Position numbers and translations under genes: made by a program. A model generated the notes under the pieces. The model was given only the letters and a program-made list of their open reading frames with translations. It searched no databases and was not told the DNA's origin. This document shows, in pieces, positions 34,240-43,890 of a DNA stretch of 53,720 nt (position 1 is its first letter; the number at the start of each line of letters is the position of its first letter). Location: NCBI GenBank assembly GCA_027006175.1, contig JALTKS010000074.1, positions 1-53,720 of the forward strand, in the 5' to 3' direction. Source of the stretch: Gammaproteobacteria bacterium. Its GTDB lineage: Bacteria; Pseudomonadota; Gammaproteobacteria; AKS1.

Positions 34240-34683
34240 TTATTCGTCATCTTTCCAGTATTCACCTTCGAGTGTTTTAGGTCCTTGTGAGCGGGAATCA
34301 TTCGTTGAGTGAGACTGCATTTTTGCGCCATAACGCCTTATCCAGTAACGAATCAAGGCCTGACGTAGTGGTGGAATAAGACAAAGAAAACCGATGGCAT
34401 CGGTAAAAAAGCCAGGGGTCAGTAACATCGCGCCCCCTATCAGTAACATCATGCCTTCAAGCATTTCCAAAGCAGGCAATTCTCCTCGAGCCGAGGCAGC
34501 CTGTACACGCTTTAATGTCGATAAACCTTGTACTCTCAATAACATAGCGCCTAGCACAGCTGTAAATACCACCATAACAACCGTTGGAAAAGCGCCAATG
34601 ACCTCGCCAACCTGAATAAGGAAATAAATTTCAATTAAAGGGATAGAGAGAAACAATAACAACAAAATTTGAGAAACACGCAT
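34240..34683 (-). CDS. fxsA: FxsA family membrane protein
   Basis: 147 residues with about four hydrophobic segments in the first 110 residues: LLLLFLSIPLIEIYFLIQVGEVIGAFPTVVMVVFTAVLGAMLLR and GGAMLLTPGFFTDAIGFLCLIPP. These are the FxsA signatures (IEI, TPGFFTD). FxsA overproduction in E. coli counters F-plasmid exclusion of phage T7. Its normal role is unknown. The tail is hydrophilic and acidic at the end. The position next to groES and cutA-dsbD matches the conserved enterobacterial neighbourhood. Confidence 0.92.
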   Translation of the reverse strand: MRVSQILLLLFLSIPLIEIYFLIQVGEVIGAFPTVVMVVFTAVLGAMLLRVQGLSTLKRVQAASARGELPALEMLEGMMLLIGGAMLLTPGFFTDAIGFLCLIPPLRQALIRYWIRRYGAKMQSHSTNDSRSQGPKTLEGEYWKDDE

Positions 34684-34752
34684 TCCATTAAAATAGGGGC
34701 GATTATTCTGATTACAAGCGCTACGAGCGAATATCTTGTATCTTAGCCTCCT

Positions 34753-35094
34753 ATGAACGTCTCAGAACAATTATTAATGGTGTACTGCACCTGCCCTGAC
34801 CATGATGCGGCCATTAAAATGGCGAACAGCATTATTGATGCTGAATTAGCCGGCTGCATCAATATTGTGCCAGGGCTTACCTCCATCTACCGTTGGCAAG
34901 GCAAACGCCAACAAGGCACAGAGGAATTATTACTCATCAAAACCACATCTGGAGTGTATCCAGCTCTGCAACAATTCATTGTTACTGAGCACGCTTACGA
35001 ACTTCCGGAGATAATTGCTGTCCCTATAGAGGTCGGGTTATCCGAGTATCTTGATTGGGTACGTGGATCATGTACTGTGTCACACAATAAATAA
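34753..35094 (+). CDS. cutA: Divalent-cation tolerance protein CutA
   Basis: 113 residues, small trimeric ferredoxin-like fold. It shows YCTCPDHDAAIKMANSIIDAELAGCINIVPGLTSIYRWQGK and the conserved EELLLIKTT, EHAYELPEIIAVPIEVG. CutA is linked to copper tolerance, and its biochemical role is debated. It precedes dsbD with a 31-bp gap, the same pairing as in E. coli (cutA-dsbD). The two are probably co-transcribed. Confidence 0.93.
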   Translation: MNVSEQLLMVYCTCPDHDAAIKMANSIIDAELAGCINIVPGLTSIYRWQGKRQQGTEELLLIKTTSGVYPALQQFIVTEHAYELPEIIAVPIEVGLSEYLDWVRGSCTVSHNK

Positions 35095-35125
35095 TAATGT
35101 CCTGTCACCAAAATTAGAGACAATA

Positions 35126-37381
35126 ATGATGAAAAAACTACTGATAGCCTTTCTCGGCTTAGTGCTGAGCTCACAAGTATTTGCCTTAAGTGAAGAGGAT
35201 TTATTACCTCCCGATCAAGCCTTCAGTGTTATTGCTCGCGCTATTGATGCCAATACCGTCGAAGTTGAATGGACCGCCGCCGACGGCTATTACATGTACA
35301 ACGACAAATTCAATTTCAAGTCTGAAACAGCCGGCATTGAATTAGGCGAAATCACCTTACCGCCGGGCAAGAAAAAATTTGGTGTTCGCCCTGATGGTAC
35401 AGAAGGTGAACTGGAAGTTTATCGTCACAAGCTGGCGATTAAAGTACCGCTAATCCGAAATAGTGATGCCACCTCATTACGGATCACGGTTGGCGCTCAA
35501 GGTTGCGCTGATCTCGGGGTTTGTTACCCACCGGCGAAACACACTATTTTGCTTAACCTTCCTCCTGCCGCTGCAGCACCAACAAGTGGCATACAAAAAC
35601 TCAGTTCCCTGGGTGATAGTTTACTTGGTGGTGGACAGCGTGAATTTTTATCTCCCGATCAAGCATTCAGCTACAGCGCCAGCCTCGATAAGAATGGCAA
35701 CATCGTTGCAGACTGGACGATTGCGGAAGGTTACTACCTATATAAAGACAAGTTCAGTTTCAGTACTGATACCGCCGGCGTTCAACTAGGCAAAGTAAAT
35801 TTACCCAAGGGAAAAATGCACCACGGTATTCTACCTGATGGTAGTGAAGGCGAAGTTGAAGTGTATATGAAGACGCTTTCTATCGTTATTCCGGTTGATA
35901 ATGCTCCCGCTGCTGGCACGATTTCTTTTACTGCTAAATTTCAGGGCTGTGCGGATGCCGGTATTTGTTATCCGCCAATGACGAAGAAAACGGACTTAAC
36001 CGTTAGCAACACACTTGCAACAAAATCACCAACACAAACTAATGCCGCGACAGTGAGTAGCGAAAACACATCTGCTGCTAATAAAAGTTATCTCTGGTAT
36101 ATCTTAATTGCGTTTGTTGTGGGCCTGGGTTTAACCTTTACACCTTGCGTGCTTCCAATGGTACCAATTCTATCCAGTATTATTGTTGGCCAAAGTGTTG
36201 ACGGGAAAATTACCAAATTTAAAGGCGGGATGTTATCTGCCAGTTATGTTCTCGGCACATCCGTTATCTATACCATCGCAGGGTATTTTGCCGGTAAGTC
36301 GGGTGACCAACTACAAGCCCATTTCCAGAATATTTGGTTAATCGGTGGCGTGAGTATTATTTTGGTTATTCTTGCATTGTCGATGTTTGGATTATTTACC
36401 ATTCAAATGCCTGCCGCGATTCAATCACGCATGCAAACCAAAAGTTCAGGACTACAAGGCGGCTCTTTGTTTGGCGTGTTCCTGATGGGCATACTTTCTT
36501 CAATGATTGTTGGTGCCTGCGCATCACCTATTTTATTATCCGTGCTACTCGTTGCCATTGAATCACAAGATCCTGTTCTCGGTAGCTTAATCATGTTCTC
36601 TATGTCATGGGGGATGGGTGCGATTCTGATTGCCATTGGTATTGGCGCCGGTGCATTAATTCCTAAAGCCGGCACATGGATGGATAGCGTTAAATACTTC
36701 TTTGGCGTATTGCTCATCGCCGTCGCCATCCATATCCTGACCGTACTACCCGATGTCCCTGTGTTATTACTTTGGGGTGTATTCCTGATTACCCTGGGTG
36801 TTTACATGGGCGCAACGCAAAGCTTACCTGAAGCCGCCAGTGGTTGGCGTTCATTCTGGAAAGGCTTGGGTACAGTATTCCTGGTCTGGGGTGTCTTGTC
36901 GCTCATGGGTAGCGTTCAAGGTAACCGGGACATTATGCACCCTGTGAATTTTAGTAGCTTTGGTGCAAGTACTGTCAGTGTATCGACAAATGAATCAAAC
37001 ACCAGTCAATCAGGTCATGAAGTCTTTATCCAGATTAAATCTATTGCTGATTTAGATCGTGAACTGGCAAAAGCAAAAGCGGCAGGCAAACCAGTCATGA
37101 TCGATTTCTTTGCCGTATGGTGTACCGATTGCCTACGTCTTGAAAAAAGCACTTTTTCAGATCCTGATGTGAAAAAATTAATGGATAATTTTGTTGCACT
37201 ACAAGTTGATGTCACCGATCCATCCAACCCTGACACCTCTGCAGTGCAAAAAAGGTTACGTGTCTATGGACCACCTGCAATACTGTTTTTTGATAAAAAT
37301 GGTCAACGCAATAAAAGCAAAGACTTCTACGGTTTCAAAGATGCCGCCGATTTCACTGCCCATCTTAAACAAGCATTATAA
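35126..37381 (+). CDS. dsbD: Thiol:disulfide interchange protein DsbD with duplicated N-terminal domain
   Basis: 751 residues, against about 565 in E. coli. A signal peptide (LLIAFLGLVLSSQVFA) is followed by two alpha (nDsbD) domains. The first is at about 25-150 with QGCADLGVCYPP (Cys127, Cys133), the second at about 170-300 with QGCADAGICYPP (Cys275, Cys281). Then comes the eight-helix beta domain with FTPCVLP (Cys341) and VGACASPI (Cys465), and a C-terminal thioredoxin-like gamma domain with WCTDC (Cys666, Cys669). DsbD carries electrons from cytosolic thioredoxin to periplasmic DsbC, DsbG and CcmG. Start at 35126 (or 35129) gives the signal peptide; the frame runs further upstream into cutA without cause. 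Confidence 0.95.
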   Translation: MMKKLLIAFLGLVLSSQVFALSEEDLLPPDQAFSVIARAIDANTVEVEWTAADGYYMYNDKFNFKSETAGIELGEITLPPGKKKFGVRPDGTEGELEVYRHKLAIKVPLIRNSDATSLRITVGAQGCADLGVCYPPAKHTILLNLPPAAAAPTSGIQKLSSLGDSLLGGGQREFLSPDQAFSYSASLDKNGNIVADWTIAEGYYLYKDKFSFSTDTAGVQLGKVNLPKGKMHHGILPDGSEGEVEVYMKTLSIVIPVDNAPAAGTISFTAKFQGCADAGICYPPMTKKTDLTVSNTLATKSPTQTNAATVSSENTSAANKSYLWYILIAFVVGLGLTFTPCVLPMVPILSSIIVGQSVDGKITKFKGGMLSASYVLGTSVIYTIAGYFAGKSGDQLQAHFQNIWLIGGVSIILVILALSMFGLFTIQMPAAIQSRMQTKSSGLQGGSLFGVFLMGILSSMIVGACASPILLSVLLVAIESQDPVLGSLIMFSMSWGMGAILIAIGIGAGALIPKAGTWMDSVKYFFGVLLIAVAIHILTVLPDVPVLLLWGVFLITLGVYMGATQSLPEAASGWRSFWKGLGTVFLVWGVLSLMGSVQGNRDIMHPVNFSSFGASTVSVSTNESNTSQSGHEVFIQIKSIADLDRELAKAKAAGKPVMIDFFAVWCTDCLRLEKSTFSDPDVKKLMDNFVALQVDVTDPSNPDTSAVQKRLRVYGPPAILFFDKNGQRNKSKDFYGFKDAADFTAHLKQAL

Positions 37382-37399
37382 AAAAAGAGAAACGAACTC

Positions 37400-37951
37400 G
37401 TGAATAAAAAATTATTATTACTTGCTGGATTACTCGCTATCTCTCTTTCAGGCTGTGATAGCAATGCAGAAACATCAAGTGCAAGCACCAGCAATGAGCA
37501 AACTAATGTATCAACACCTGTTATTGCAAAAATAGGATCATATCGACCCGAATTCTCATTACCGGATATGGACGGTGTACAACGAAAATTAACCGAGTGG
37601 GACGGAAAAGTTTTAGTCATTAATTTCTGGGCAACCTGGTGTCCACCTTGCCGTAAAGAAACACCTGCTTTCGTTGAACTACAGGAAAAATATGGCGCAC
37701 AAGGTTTACAGTTTATTGGCGTTGCCATTGATGAAAAAGACAATGTTGAAGACTTTGCCGATACCTACGGTGTGAATTACCCAATGCTACTTGGCGATCT
37801 TGATGCTATTAACACCAGCAAACAATACGGCAACCGTTTTGGCACATTACCTTACACGGTGATTGTTGATCGCAAAGGCAAAATTAATTTTATTCAACGT
37901 GGTGAATTACTTAAAACAACCGCCGAAGAGAAAATTAAAGCCCTCCTGTAA
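37400..37951 (+). CDS. TlpA-like thioredoxin-fold lipoprotein
   Basis: 183 residues starting with GTG. A lipoprotein signal peptide with lipobox LSGC (Cys19) leads into a linker rich in Ser, Thr and Asn. A TlpA/ResA-type domain follows, with FWATWCPPCRKE (Cys81, Cys84), VAIDEKD and GTLPYTVIVDRKG (cis-Pro loop). Such proteins reduce disulfides in the cell envelope, for example during cytochrome c maturation. Its place 18 bp after dsbD strongly suggests that it is an electron acceptor of DsbD. Confidence 0.88.
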   Translation: MNKKLLLLAGLLAISLSGCDSNAETSSASTSNEQTNVSTPVIAKIGSYRPEFSLPDMDGVQRKLTEWDGKVLVINFWATWCPPCRKETPAFVELQEKYGAQGLQFIGVAIDEKDNVEDFADTYGVNYPMLLGDLDAINTSKQYGNRFGTLPYTVIVDRKGKINFIQRGELLKTTAEEKIKALL

Positions 37952-38164
37952 AAATACCGGCTTCAGGCAAGCTATCCGCTTTAATTTGTCGCCATTTCCG
38001 CCGATTTGTGACCTAAGTTCCAAAAACGTGCATAGAACTGGACAAATTCGATATTGTCCTGCACAATACACGGGATTTTTGATGAAAAAAGTGGTCTGAT
38101 CATGCAGGGAAATGCTTCGATCTAGGCGTTATTTGAAGCTATTTATTTTAACCCAGGCGTATTG
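37952..38164. promoter_or_regulatory. Intergenic region before aroQ
   Basis: A 213-bp gap that probably contains the aroQ-accBC promoter. A small inverted repeat, GGACAA (38040-38045) with TTGTCC (38054-38059), is present. I see no clear -35/-10 pair and no supported coding frame. Confidence 0.35.
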
Positions 38165-38614
38165 ATGGCTAAATTACTGCTACTTAATGGTCCCAACCTG
38201 AATCTACTCGGCACCCGCGAGCCGGATGTCTATGGTGCCACAACCCTCGCAGACATAGAAAAGGCCGCGCTTGCACAGGCAAAAGCCGCCGGCCATGAAC
38301 TCGATTGCCTGCAAAGTAATGCCGAACACGAACTGGTTAACCGCATTCAACAAGCACAGCAAGAAGGCGTTGCCTTCATTATCATCAATCCCGCTGCATT
38401 TACCCATACCAGTGTCGCGGTTCGCGATGCATTGGCAGGCGTAGCAATCCCTTTTATTGAATTACATTTATCCAATGTGCATGCCCGTGAAGAATTTCGC
38501 CGTGATTCCTATTTTTCGGATATCGCTGTCGGGGTTATTTGTGGTTTAGGTGCACAGGGTTACGAATTGGCGTTACAGGCAGCGATTAAACACGCTGAAT
38601 CTGCAACAAACTGA
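38165..38614 (+). CDS. aroQ: 3-dehydroquinate dehydratase, type II
   Basis: 149 residues with the type II signature [20 protein letters not shown] at the N-terminus (catalytic Tyr in DVYG) and [32 protein letters not shown] includes the catalytic His region. It dehydrates 3-dehydroquinate in the shikimate pathway as a dodecamer. ATG 38165 was chosen over an adjacent TTG at 38162. The aroQ-accB-accC order is conserved in many gammaproteobacteria. Confidence 0.96.
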   Translation: MAKLLLLNGPNLNLLGTREPDVYGATTLADIEKAALAQAKAAGHELDCLQSNAEHELVNRIQQAQQEGVAFIIINPAAFTHTSVAVRDALAGVAIPFIELHLSNVHAREEFRRDSYFSDIAVGVICGLGAQGYELALQAAIKHAESATN

Positions 38615-38639
38615 ACATATTTAAGAATGAGTTAATACT

Positions 38640-39101
38640 ATGGATATTCGCAAAGTAAAAAAATTAATCGAACTACTCGAAGAATCGGGTATTGCAGAAA
38701 TTGAAATTAAAGAAGGAGAAGAATCTGTACGCATCACGCGTAACAGTAGTGTTGCCGCTGCACCTGCCATGATGCAAATGACAGCACCTGCTCCAGCAGC
38801 AACGCCCACACCTGCAGCAGCGGCACCTGTGGCGGAGGCAAGCAGTGATGCAGATGCACTACCAAGTGGTCATATTGTTAAGTCACCCATGGTGGGCACT
38901 TTCTACCGTTCACCGGCACCGGGCTCCCCTGAATTTGTACAGGTAGGTCAAAGCGTCAGTAAAGGTGAAACCATTTGTATTATCGAAGCGATGAAAATCC
39001 TCAATCAAATTGAAGCTGATAAAAGCGGTGTGATCAAAGCCATTCTTGCCAATAACGGCGAGCCTGTTGAATACGATGAACCTTTGTTCGTTATTGAATA
39101 A
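38640..39101 (+). CDS. accB: Biotin carboxyl carrier protein of acetyl-CoA carboxylase
   Basis: 153 residues. The N-terminal part [28 protein letters not shown], an Ala/Pro-rich flexible linker (about 45-70) and the biotinyl domain with [10 protein letters not shown] (Lys119 biotinylated) are all present. [10 protein letters not shown] is the thumb-bearing strand. It carries carboxybiotin between AccC and AccAD, the first step of fatty acid synthesis. It lies 23 bp before accC. Confidence 0.97.
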   Translation: MDIRKVKKLIELLEESGIAEIEIKEGEESVRITRNSSVAAAPAMMQMTAPAPAATPTPAAAAPVAEASSDADALPSGHIVKSPMVGTFYRSPAPGSPEFVQVGQSVSKGETICIIEAMKILNQIEADKSGVIKAILANNGEPVEYDEPLFVIE

Positions 39102-39124
39102 TCTACAACAAAGAACTCACAATT

Positions 39125-40468
39125 ATGTTTGAAAAAATTGTTATAGCCAATCGCGGTGAAATCGCACTTCGTATTCTCCGTGCCTGCCGTGAAATGGACA
39201 TTAAAACTGTCGCCGTTTATTCCTCGGCTGATCGTGATCTAAAACACGTTCGTCTTGCTGACGAAGCAGTTTGTATTGGTCCACCATCCTCAGTAGACAG
39301 CTACCTGAATGTACCTGCACTTATTAGTGCGGCTGAAGTTACCGATGCCATGGCGATTCATCCCGGTTATGGTTTCCTTTCAGAAAATGCTGACTTTGCT
39401 GAACGTGTTGAACAAAGCGGTTTTACCTTTATTGGTCCATCCGCCAATGATATTCGTACCATGGGCGATAAAATCACGGCGATTGAAACCATGAAAGCCG
39501 CCGGTATCCCCTGTGTACCGGGTTCTGACGGCCCGATTACCGAAGACGATCCGAACGTTACCAAAATCGCTCAGGAAATTGGTTACCCGATTATTATTAA
39601 AGCCGCCGGTGGTGGTGGTGGTCGTGGTATGCGTGTTGTACACAGTGAAGCGGCATTATTAAACGCCATTTCACTGACCCGCAGTGAAGCACGCGTTGCC
39701 TTTAATAATGATATTGTTTACATGGAAAAATTCCTCGGTGATCCACGTCATATTGAAATTCAGGTTCTCTCTGATTCTCATGGCAATGCCATTCACCTTG
39801 CGGAACGTGATTGTTCAATGCAACGCCGTCATCAAAAAGTCGTTGAAGAAGCGCCCGGACCCGGCATTACCGAAGAACAACGTGCCTTCATTGGTGAACG
39901 TTGTGCCGAAGCCTGTCGCAAAACCGGCTACCTCGGTGCCGGTACCTTCGAATTCCTGTTTGAAAATGGCGAATTCTATTTCATTGAAATGAATACCCGT
40001 GTTCAGGTTGAACATCCGGTGACTGAAATGATCACTGGTGTGGATATTGTTAAAGAGCAAATTCGTATCGCAGCCGGTATGGAGCTGTCTTTCAAACAAG
40101 AAGATATTTCAATCCATGGCCACTCAATTGAGTGTCGTATCAATGCTGAAGATGCGAAAACATTTATGCCTTCACCCGGCACTATTAACAACTTCCATGC
40201 TCCCGGTGGTATTGGTGTGCGTGTTGATTCACATATTTACAATGGCTATCGCGTTCCCCCCAATTACGATTCAATGATTGGTAAAATTATCACGCATGGT
40301 GATACTCGCGAGATTGCCATTGCTCGTATGCGTGGTGCACTGAGTGAACTGGTCATTGATGGTATTAAAACCAACGTCGATCTGCATTTGGATATTCTTA
40401 ATGACAGTGCCTTCCAGGCCGGTGGCGCAAACATCCACTTCCTCGAGAAAAAACTGGGTTTGTCATAA
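39125..40468 (+). CDS. accC: Biotin carboxylase of acetyl-CoA carboxylase
   Basis: 447 residues, ATP-grasp biotin carboxylase. [34 protein letters not shown], the glycine loop [33 protein letters not shown] and [20 protein letters not shown] are all intact. It carboxylates biotin on AccB using bicarbonate and ATP. Length equals the family standard (about 449). Confidence 0.97.
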   Translation: MFEKIVIANRGEIALRILRACREMDIKTVAVYSSADRDLKHVRLADEAVCIGPPSSVDSYLNVPALISAAEVTDAMAIHPGYGFLSENADFAERVEQSGFTFIGPSANDIRTMGDKITAIETMKAAGIPCVPGSDGPITEDDPNVTKIAQEIGYPIIIKAAGGGGGRGMRVVHSEAALLNAISLTRSEARVAFNNDIVYMEKFLGDPRHIEIQVLSDSHGNAIHLAERDCSMQRRHQKVVEEAPGPGITEEQRAFIGERCAEACRKTGYLGAGTFEFLFENGEFYFIEMNTRVQVEHPVTEMITGVDIVKEQIRIAAGMELSFKQEDISIHGHSIECRINAEDAKTFMPSPGTINNFHAPGGIGVRVDSHIYNGYRVPPNYDSMIGKIITHGDTREIAIARMRGALSELVIDGIKTNVDLHLDILNDSAFQAGGANIHFLEKKLGLS

Positions 40469-40487
40469 TGACAAACCTGGTTTTATC

Positions 40488-41366
40488 ATGCCCTGGCTTC
40501 GTCTAACACTCCGCTCAGATACTGAACATGCCGAAAGGGTCAGTGATGCGCTCGAGCAAATGGGCGCACAAGCGGTCACCATGATCGATGCAGAAGACCA
40601 GCCTCTGTTCGAACCCCTTCCGGGGGAAACACCGCTCTGGGCAAATCTGGAAATCACCGGTTTGTTTGAAGCAGACATTGATACGCCTGAATTACTTCAA
40701 CAATTAAGCGATCAACTGCCCGACATCATTATTGCCAGTCATCGTCTTGAACCACTTGAAGACAAGGACTGGTCGCGAGTATGGATGGATGATTACCATC
40801 CGATGCAATTTGGTGACAATATCTGGATCGTGCCCAGTTGGTGCGATGCGCCAGAACCCGGTGCCGTCAATATCCTGCTCGATCCCGGTCTGGCTTTTGG
40901 AACAGGCACCCACCCCACCACATCACTCTGCCTGCAGTGGCTGGATGAACAGGATTTAAAGCACAAACAAGTCCTCGACTATGGCTGTGGTTCCGGAATT
41001 TTAGCCATTGCCGCCGCTAAACTGGGTGCGGCAAAAGTCACCGCCATCGATATTGACCCTCAGGCATTGCAAGCAACAAATGATAATGCCGAGCGCAATC
41101 AAGTCAGCGAGCTTATTAGCACTCATCTACCGATGGATCTTCCCGAGGCGGGCTACGATATGCTGCTTGCCAATATTCTTGCCGGCCCACTTGCCGAACT
41201 TGCCGACAGGCTATGTGCGGCGCTGCGTCCGGGTGGCAGATTGGTATTATCGGGTATTCTTGCTGAACAAGCCGACAATGTAGCCACTGCTTATCATCGT
41301 CATTGTGAAATCAGTGAACCGGCTCAACAAGGAGACTGGATTCGCCTAAGTGGTGTCAAACGCTAG
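40488..41366 (+). CDS. prmA: Ribosomal protein L11 methyltransferase
   Basis: 292 residues from ATG 40488, matching MPWLRLTLR of the family and the 293-residue E. coli protein. The frame is open upstream inside accC, but that part is not homologous. An N-terminal substrate-recognition domain precedes WIVPSWCDAPEPGAVNILLDPGLAFGTGTHPTT, the SAM motif VLDYGCGSGILAIAAAKLG and MLLANILAGPL. PrmA trimethylates L11. It follows accC by 19 bp. Confidence 0.96.
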   Translation: MPWLRLTLRSDTEHAERVSDALEQMGAQAVTMIDAEDQPLFEPLPGETPLWANLEITGLFEADIDTPELLQQLSDQLPDIIIASHRLEPLEDKDWSRVWMDDYHPMQFGDNIWIVPSWCDAPEPGAVNILLDPGLAFGTGTHPTTSLCLQWLDEQDLKHKQVLDYGCGSGILAIAAAKLGAAKVTAIDIDPQALQATNDNAERNQVSELISTHLPMDLPEAGYDMLLANILAGPLAELADRLCAALRPGGRLVLSGILAEQADNVATAYHRHCEISEPAQQGDWIRLSGVKR

Positions 41367-41408
41367 CACTGCTACATCGCTAGCCAATCAATGCTATTGT
41401 TAGATTCT

Positions 41409-42473
41409 ATGCAGACCCAATGCCCACATTGCCAAACGCTATTTCATGTGACAGATGAACAGTTACAGGCTGCTGATGGTCAAGTCCGTTGTGGTCAATG
41501 TGATGAGGTTTTTACTGCCGATATCATCTCAACGCCCGATGCGCCTGTTCTAAGCGAGATCAATAACCCTGAACTCTCTATTGAAGAACTTTCTATCGAT
41601 GACCTGGACGACATTCAGCTAGACGTTGTTAGCATTGAGGTACCTGAATTAGATTCCAGTGATGACAATAATAATGAGCCTTCTATAACCGAAACCGATT
41701 TAACACGACTGATTGAACAAGAAACAAAGCAGGAAACAGAGCAGGAAGAACCTTCTGTAAAACAGAATCAACCCAATTTACGCTTAGTCAATACGGATAA
41801 ACCCGTCATCGACACCCATGAAAATGAGTCTCAAACTGAACTTAATCCAATTCAAACCAATACATTATCAATTGATACTTCATTAAGCGCCGCCAATGGT
41901 GAGCATGACGCGCAAACGATGACAGATGAGATCGGCGATTTATCCGATGATGGTTATGATCCTTCAGAGCTCTACCCCGAACTTCAAACAACACCATCAA
42001 TACAAACGTCAATGCCGTTCAGATACATTCTGATAAGCACAATATTAATATTACTGTTCATTGCTCAAAGCATATTTCTTTTGCGAGATAACCTTGCCGA
42101 ACGAGGATTCCGACCACTCATGCAAAGTCTCTGTGCCAGCTTAGACTGCGATCTTGCCTTGCCCAGAGCACCCAATAATATAATTTTAAAAAGCCGAGAG
42201 ATTCGCAGCCACCCTAATATTAAGAATGCACTCAGCGTTAAAGCCACCATTACAAATCAAGCTAAATTCAGGCAGGCATTTCCAATACTTCAAATACAAT
42301 TCCACGATATTGAAGGTCGAATCATCGCCGGGCGAGATTTTCTACCAAAACAATACTTGCCCGATGATATCAACCTAAAACAGGGGATCGCTCCTAACAA
42401 TCTTGTCAATATTTCACTGGAACTCGTTGATCCTGGCAAAAATGCCGTCAGCTTCCTGTTTATCTTCAAATAA
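41409..42473 (+). CDS. Zinc-ribbon and DUF3426 membrane protein
   Basis: From ATG 41409 the product is 354 residues and opens with the MJ0042-type zinc ribbon QCPHCQTLF and VRCGQCDEVF (Cys5, Cys8, Cys28, Cys31). An alternative ATG at 41391 adds six residues; neither start has a clear ribosome-binding site. An acidic, low-complexity linker (about 45-195; NNNEP, EQETKQETEQEE) precedes one membrane helix (about 203-224) and a DUF3426 domain outside. Function is unknown. The gene sits between prmA and dusB as in Pseudomonas. Confidence 0.82.
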   Translation: MQTQCPHCQTLFHVTDEQLQAADGQVRCGQCDEVFTADIISTPDAPVLSEINNPELSIEELSIDDLDDIQLDVVSIEVPELDSSDDNNNEPSITETDLTRLIEQETKQETEQEEPSVKQNQPNLRLVNTDKPVIDTHENESQTELNPIQTNTLSIDTSLSAANGEHDAQTMTDEIGDLSDDGYDPSELYPELQTTPSIQTSMPFRYILISTILILLFIAQSIFLLRDNLAERGFRPLMQSLCASLDCDLALPRAPNNIILKSREIRSHPNIKNALSVKATITNQAKFRQAFPILQIQFHDIEGRIIAGRDFLPKQYLPDDINLKQGIAPNNLVNISLELVDPGKNAVSFLFIFK

Positions 42474-42597
42474 ACCGCATTAAATACGCTTTTAGCACTT
42501 TGACGACACCTTCAATGCGCGTATGATTAGCCGTCCGTTTACTGTGGTCGACAAGGCCTCAAAAAATACATAACGATACAAAATAATATTATTTTCT
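42474..42597. promoter_or_regulatory. Intergenic region before dusB-fis
   Basis: A 124-bp AT-rich gap expected to hold the dusB-fis promoter. In E. coli that promoter is growth-phase controlled and Fis-autoregulated. I see AT-rich tracts that could bind Fis but cannot point to a defined site. Confidence 0.3.
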
Positions 42598-43584
42598 ATG
42601 CAAATCGGACCTTACCAAATCAGTAACCGCTTAATTCTCGCGCCCATGGCCGGCGTGACAGATAGGCCGTTCCGCCAGCTCTGTAAGCGTCTTGGCGCGG
42701 GGATGGCTGTGTCTGAAATGGTGACATCCAATTCACTATTATGGGGTAGCGAAAAAACCAAGCGCCGCGCCAACCATGATGGGGAAACTGATCCTCGTTC
42801 AGTCCAGATTGCCGGCTCAGATCCTGCGATGATGGCTGAAGCCGCCAAACACAATGCCGATAACGGTGCTCAAATTATTGATATCAACATGGGTTGCCCC
42901 GCCAAGAAAATTTGTAATGTCATGGCAGGCTCGGCACTCCTGCAGAATGAAAAGCTGGTGGGTGAAATACTGGAAGCCGTTGTTGCTGCGGTTGATATCC
43001 CTGTCACACTGAAAATTCGTACTGGCTGGGATCGTGACAACCGCAATGCCCCGACTATTGCACGCATTGCCGAGGATGCCGGTATTCAATCGCTGGCTAT
43101 TCACGGTCGTACCCGCGCCGATGCGTATAAAGGCGATGCTGAATACGACACTATTGCTGATGTAAAAAGTCGTATCGCCATTCCGGTGGTTGCCAATGGT
43201 GATATCAGTACCCCTGAAAAAGCCCGTTTTGTACTGAATTACACCGGTGCTGATGCGGTCATGATTGGCCGCGCCGCACAAGGTCGCCCATGGATTTTCC
43301 GCGAAATTGACCACTTTTTAACAACCGGTGAAACCCTGGCGGAACCCTCACTGGTTGAAATCCGCGATATACTGCTTGAACACCTAGCCAACCTGTATGA
43401 ATTTTATGGCGAATTCACTGGTGTTCGTGTCGCCCGCAAACATATTGCCTGGTACAGCAAGGGACAGGCACATGGTGCCGAGTTCCGCCGTGCCGTCACC
43501 CGTGTTGAAAGCAGTGCAGAACAACTTGATATGATTCACGATTTTTTCCTTAAACTAATCCAAAAACAAGAAATTGCCGCATGA
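42598..43584 (+). CDS. dusB: tRNA-dihydrouridine synthase B
   Basis: 328 residues, FMN-dependent TIM-barrel enzyme. LAPMAGVTDRPFRQLCKRLGAG, DINMGCPAKKICNVMAGSALL (catalytic Cys), IHGRTRADAYKG and VVANGDISTPEKA are family motifs. It reduces uridine to dihydrouridine in the tRNA D-loop. It overlaps fis by four bases, the conserved dusB-fis arrangement that supplies translation initiation for fis. Confidence 0.96.
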   Translation: MQIGPYQISNRLILAPMAGVTDRPFRQLCKRLGAGMAVSEMVTSNSLLWGSEKTKRRANHDGETDPRSVQIAGSDPAMMAEAAKHNADNGAQIIDINMGCPAKKICNVMAGSALLQNEKLVGEILEAVVAAVDIPVTLKIRTGWDRDNRNAPTIARIAEDAGIQSLAIHGRTRADAYKGDAEYDTIADVKSRIAIPVVANGDISTPEKARFVLNYTGADAVMIGRAAQGRPWIFREIDHFLTTGETLAEPSLVEIRDILLEHLANLYEFYGEFTGVRVARKHIAWYSKGQAHGAEFRRAVTRVESSAEQLDMIHDFFLKLIQKQEIAA

Positions 43585-43871
43585 ATAACCTCCAACAAGC
43601 TATTGCAGAAGAAACCGTATTTGAAGTCAGTACGGAACAATCTAACCGCCCACTGCGCGAATGTATCGCCACCGCGTTAAAAGATTATTTCCATCATCTG
43701 GATGGTCATGAACCTGATAATTTATACCAAATGGTTCTACAGGAAATGGAAGAACCCTTATTACGAGCCGTATTAGAACACACCCGCAGTAACCAAAGCC
43801 GCGCTGCCATTATGTTAGGGCTGAATCGCGGTACCCTGCGCAAAAAAATGAAACAGTACAATCTTGATTAA
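43581..43871 (+). CDS. fis: DNA-binding protein Fis
   Basis: 96 residues (E. coli 98). The N-terminal beta-hairpin region is followed by helices and the C-terminal helix-turn-helix NQSRAAIMLGLNRGTLRKKMKQY. Fis is a nucleoid-associated homodimer that bends DNA and activates rRNA promoters. Coupling with dusB and the following purH match other gammaproteobacteria. Confidence 0.96.
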   Translation: MNNLQQAIAEETVFEVSTEQSNRPLRECIATALKDYFHHLDGHEPDNLYQMVLQEMEEPLLRAVLEHTRSNQSRAAIMLGLNRGTLRKKMKQYNLD

Positions 43872-43890
43872 TTATTTTTAGAGGTAAGTC

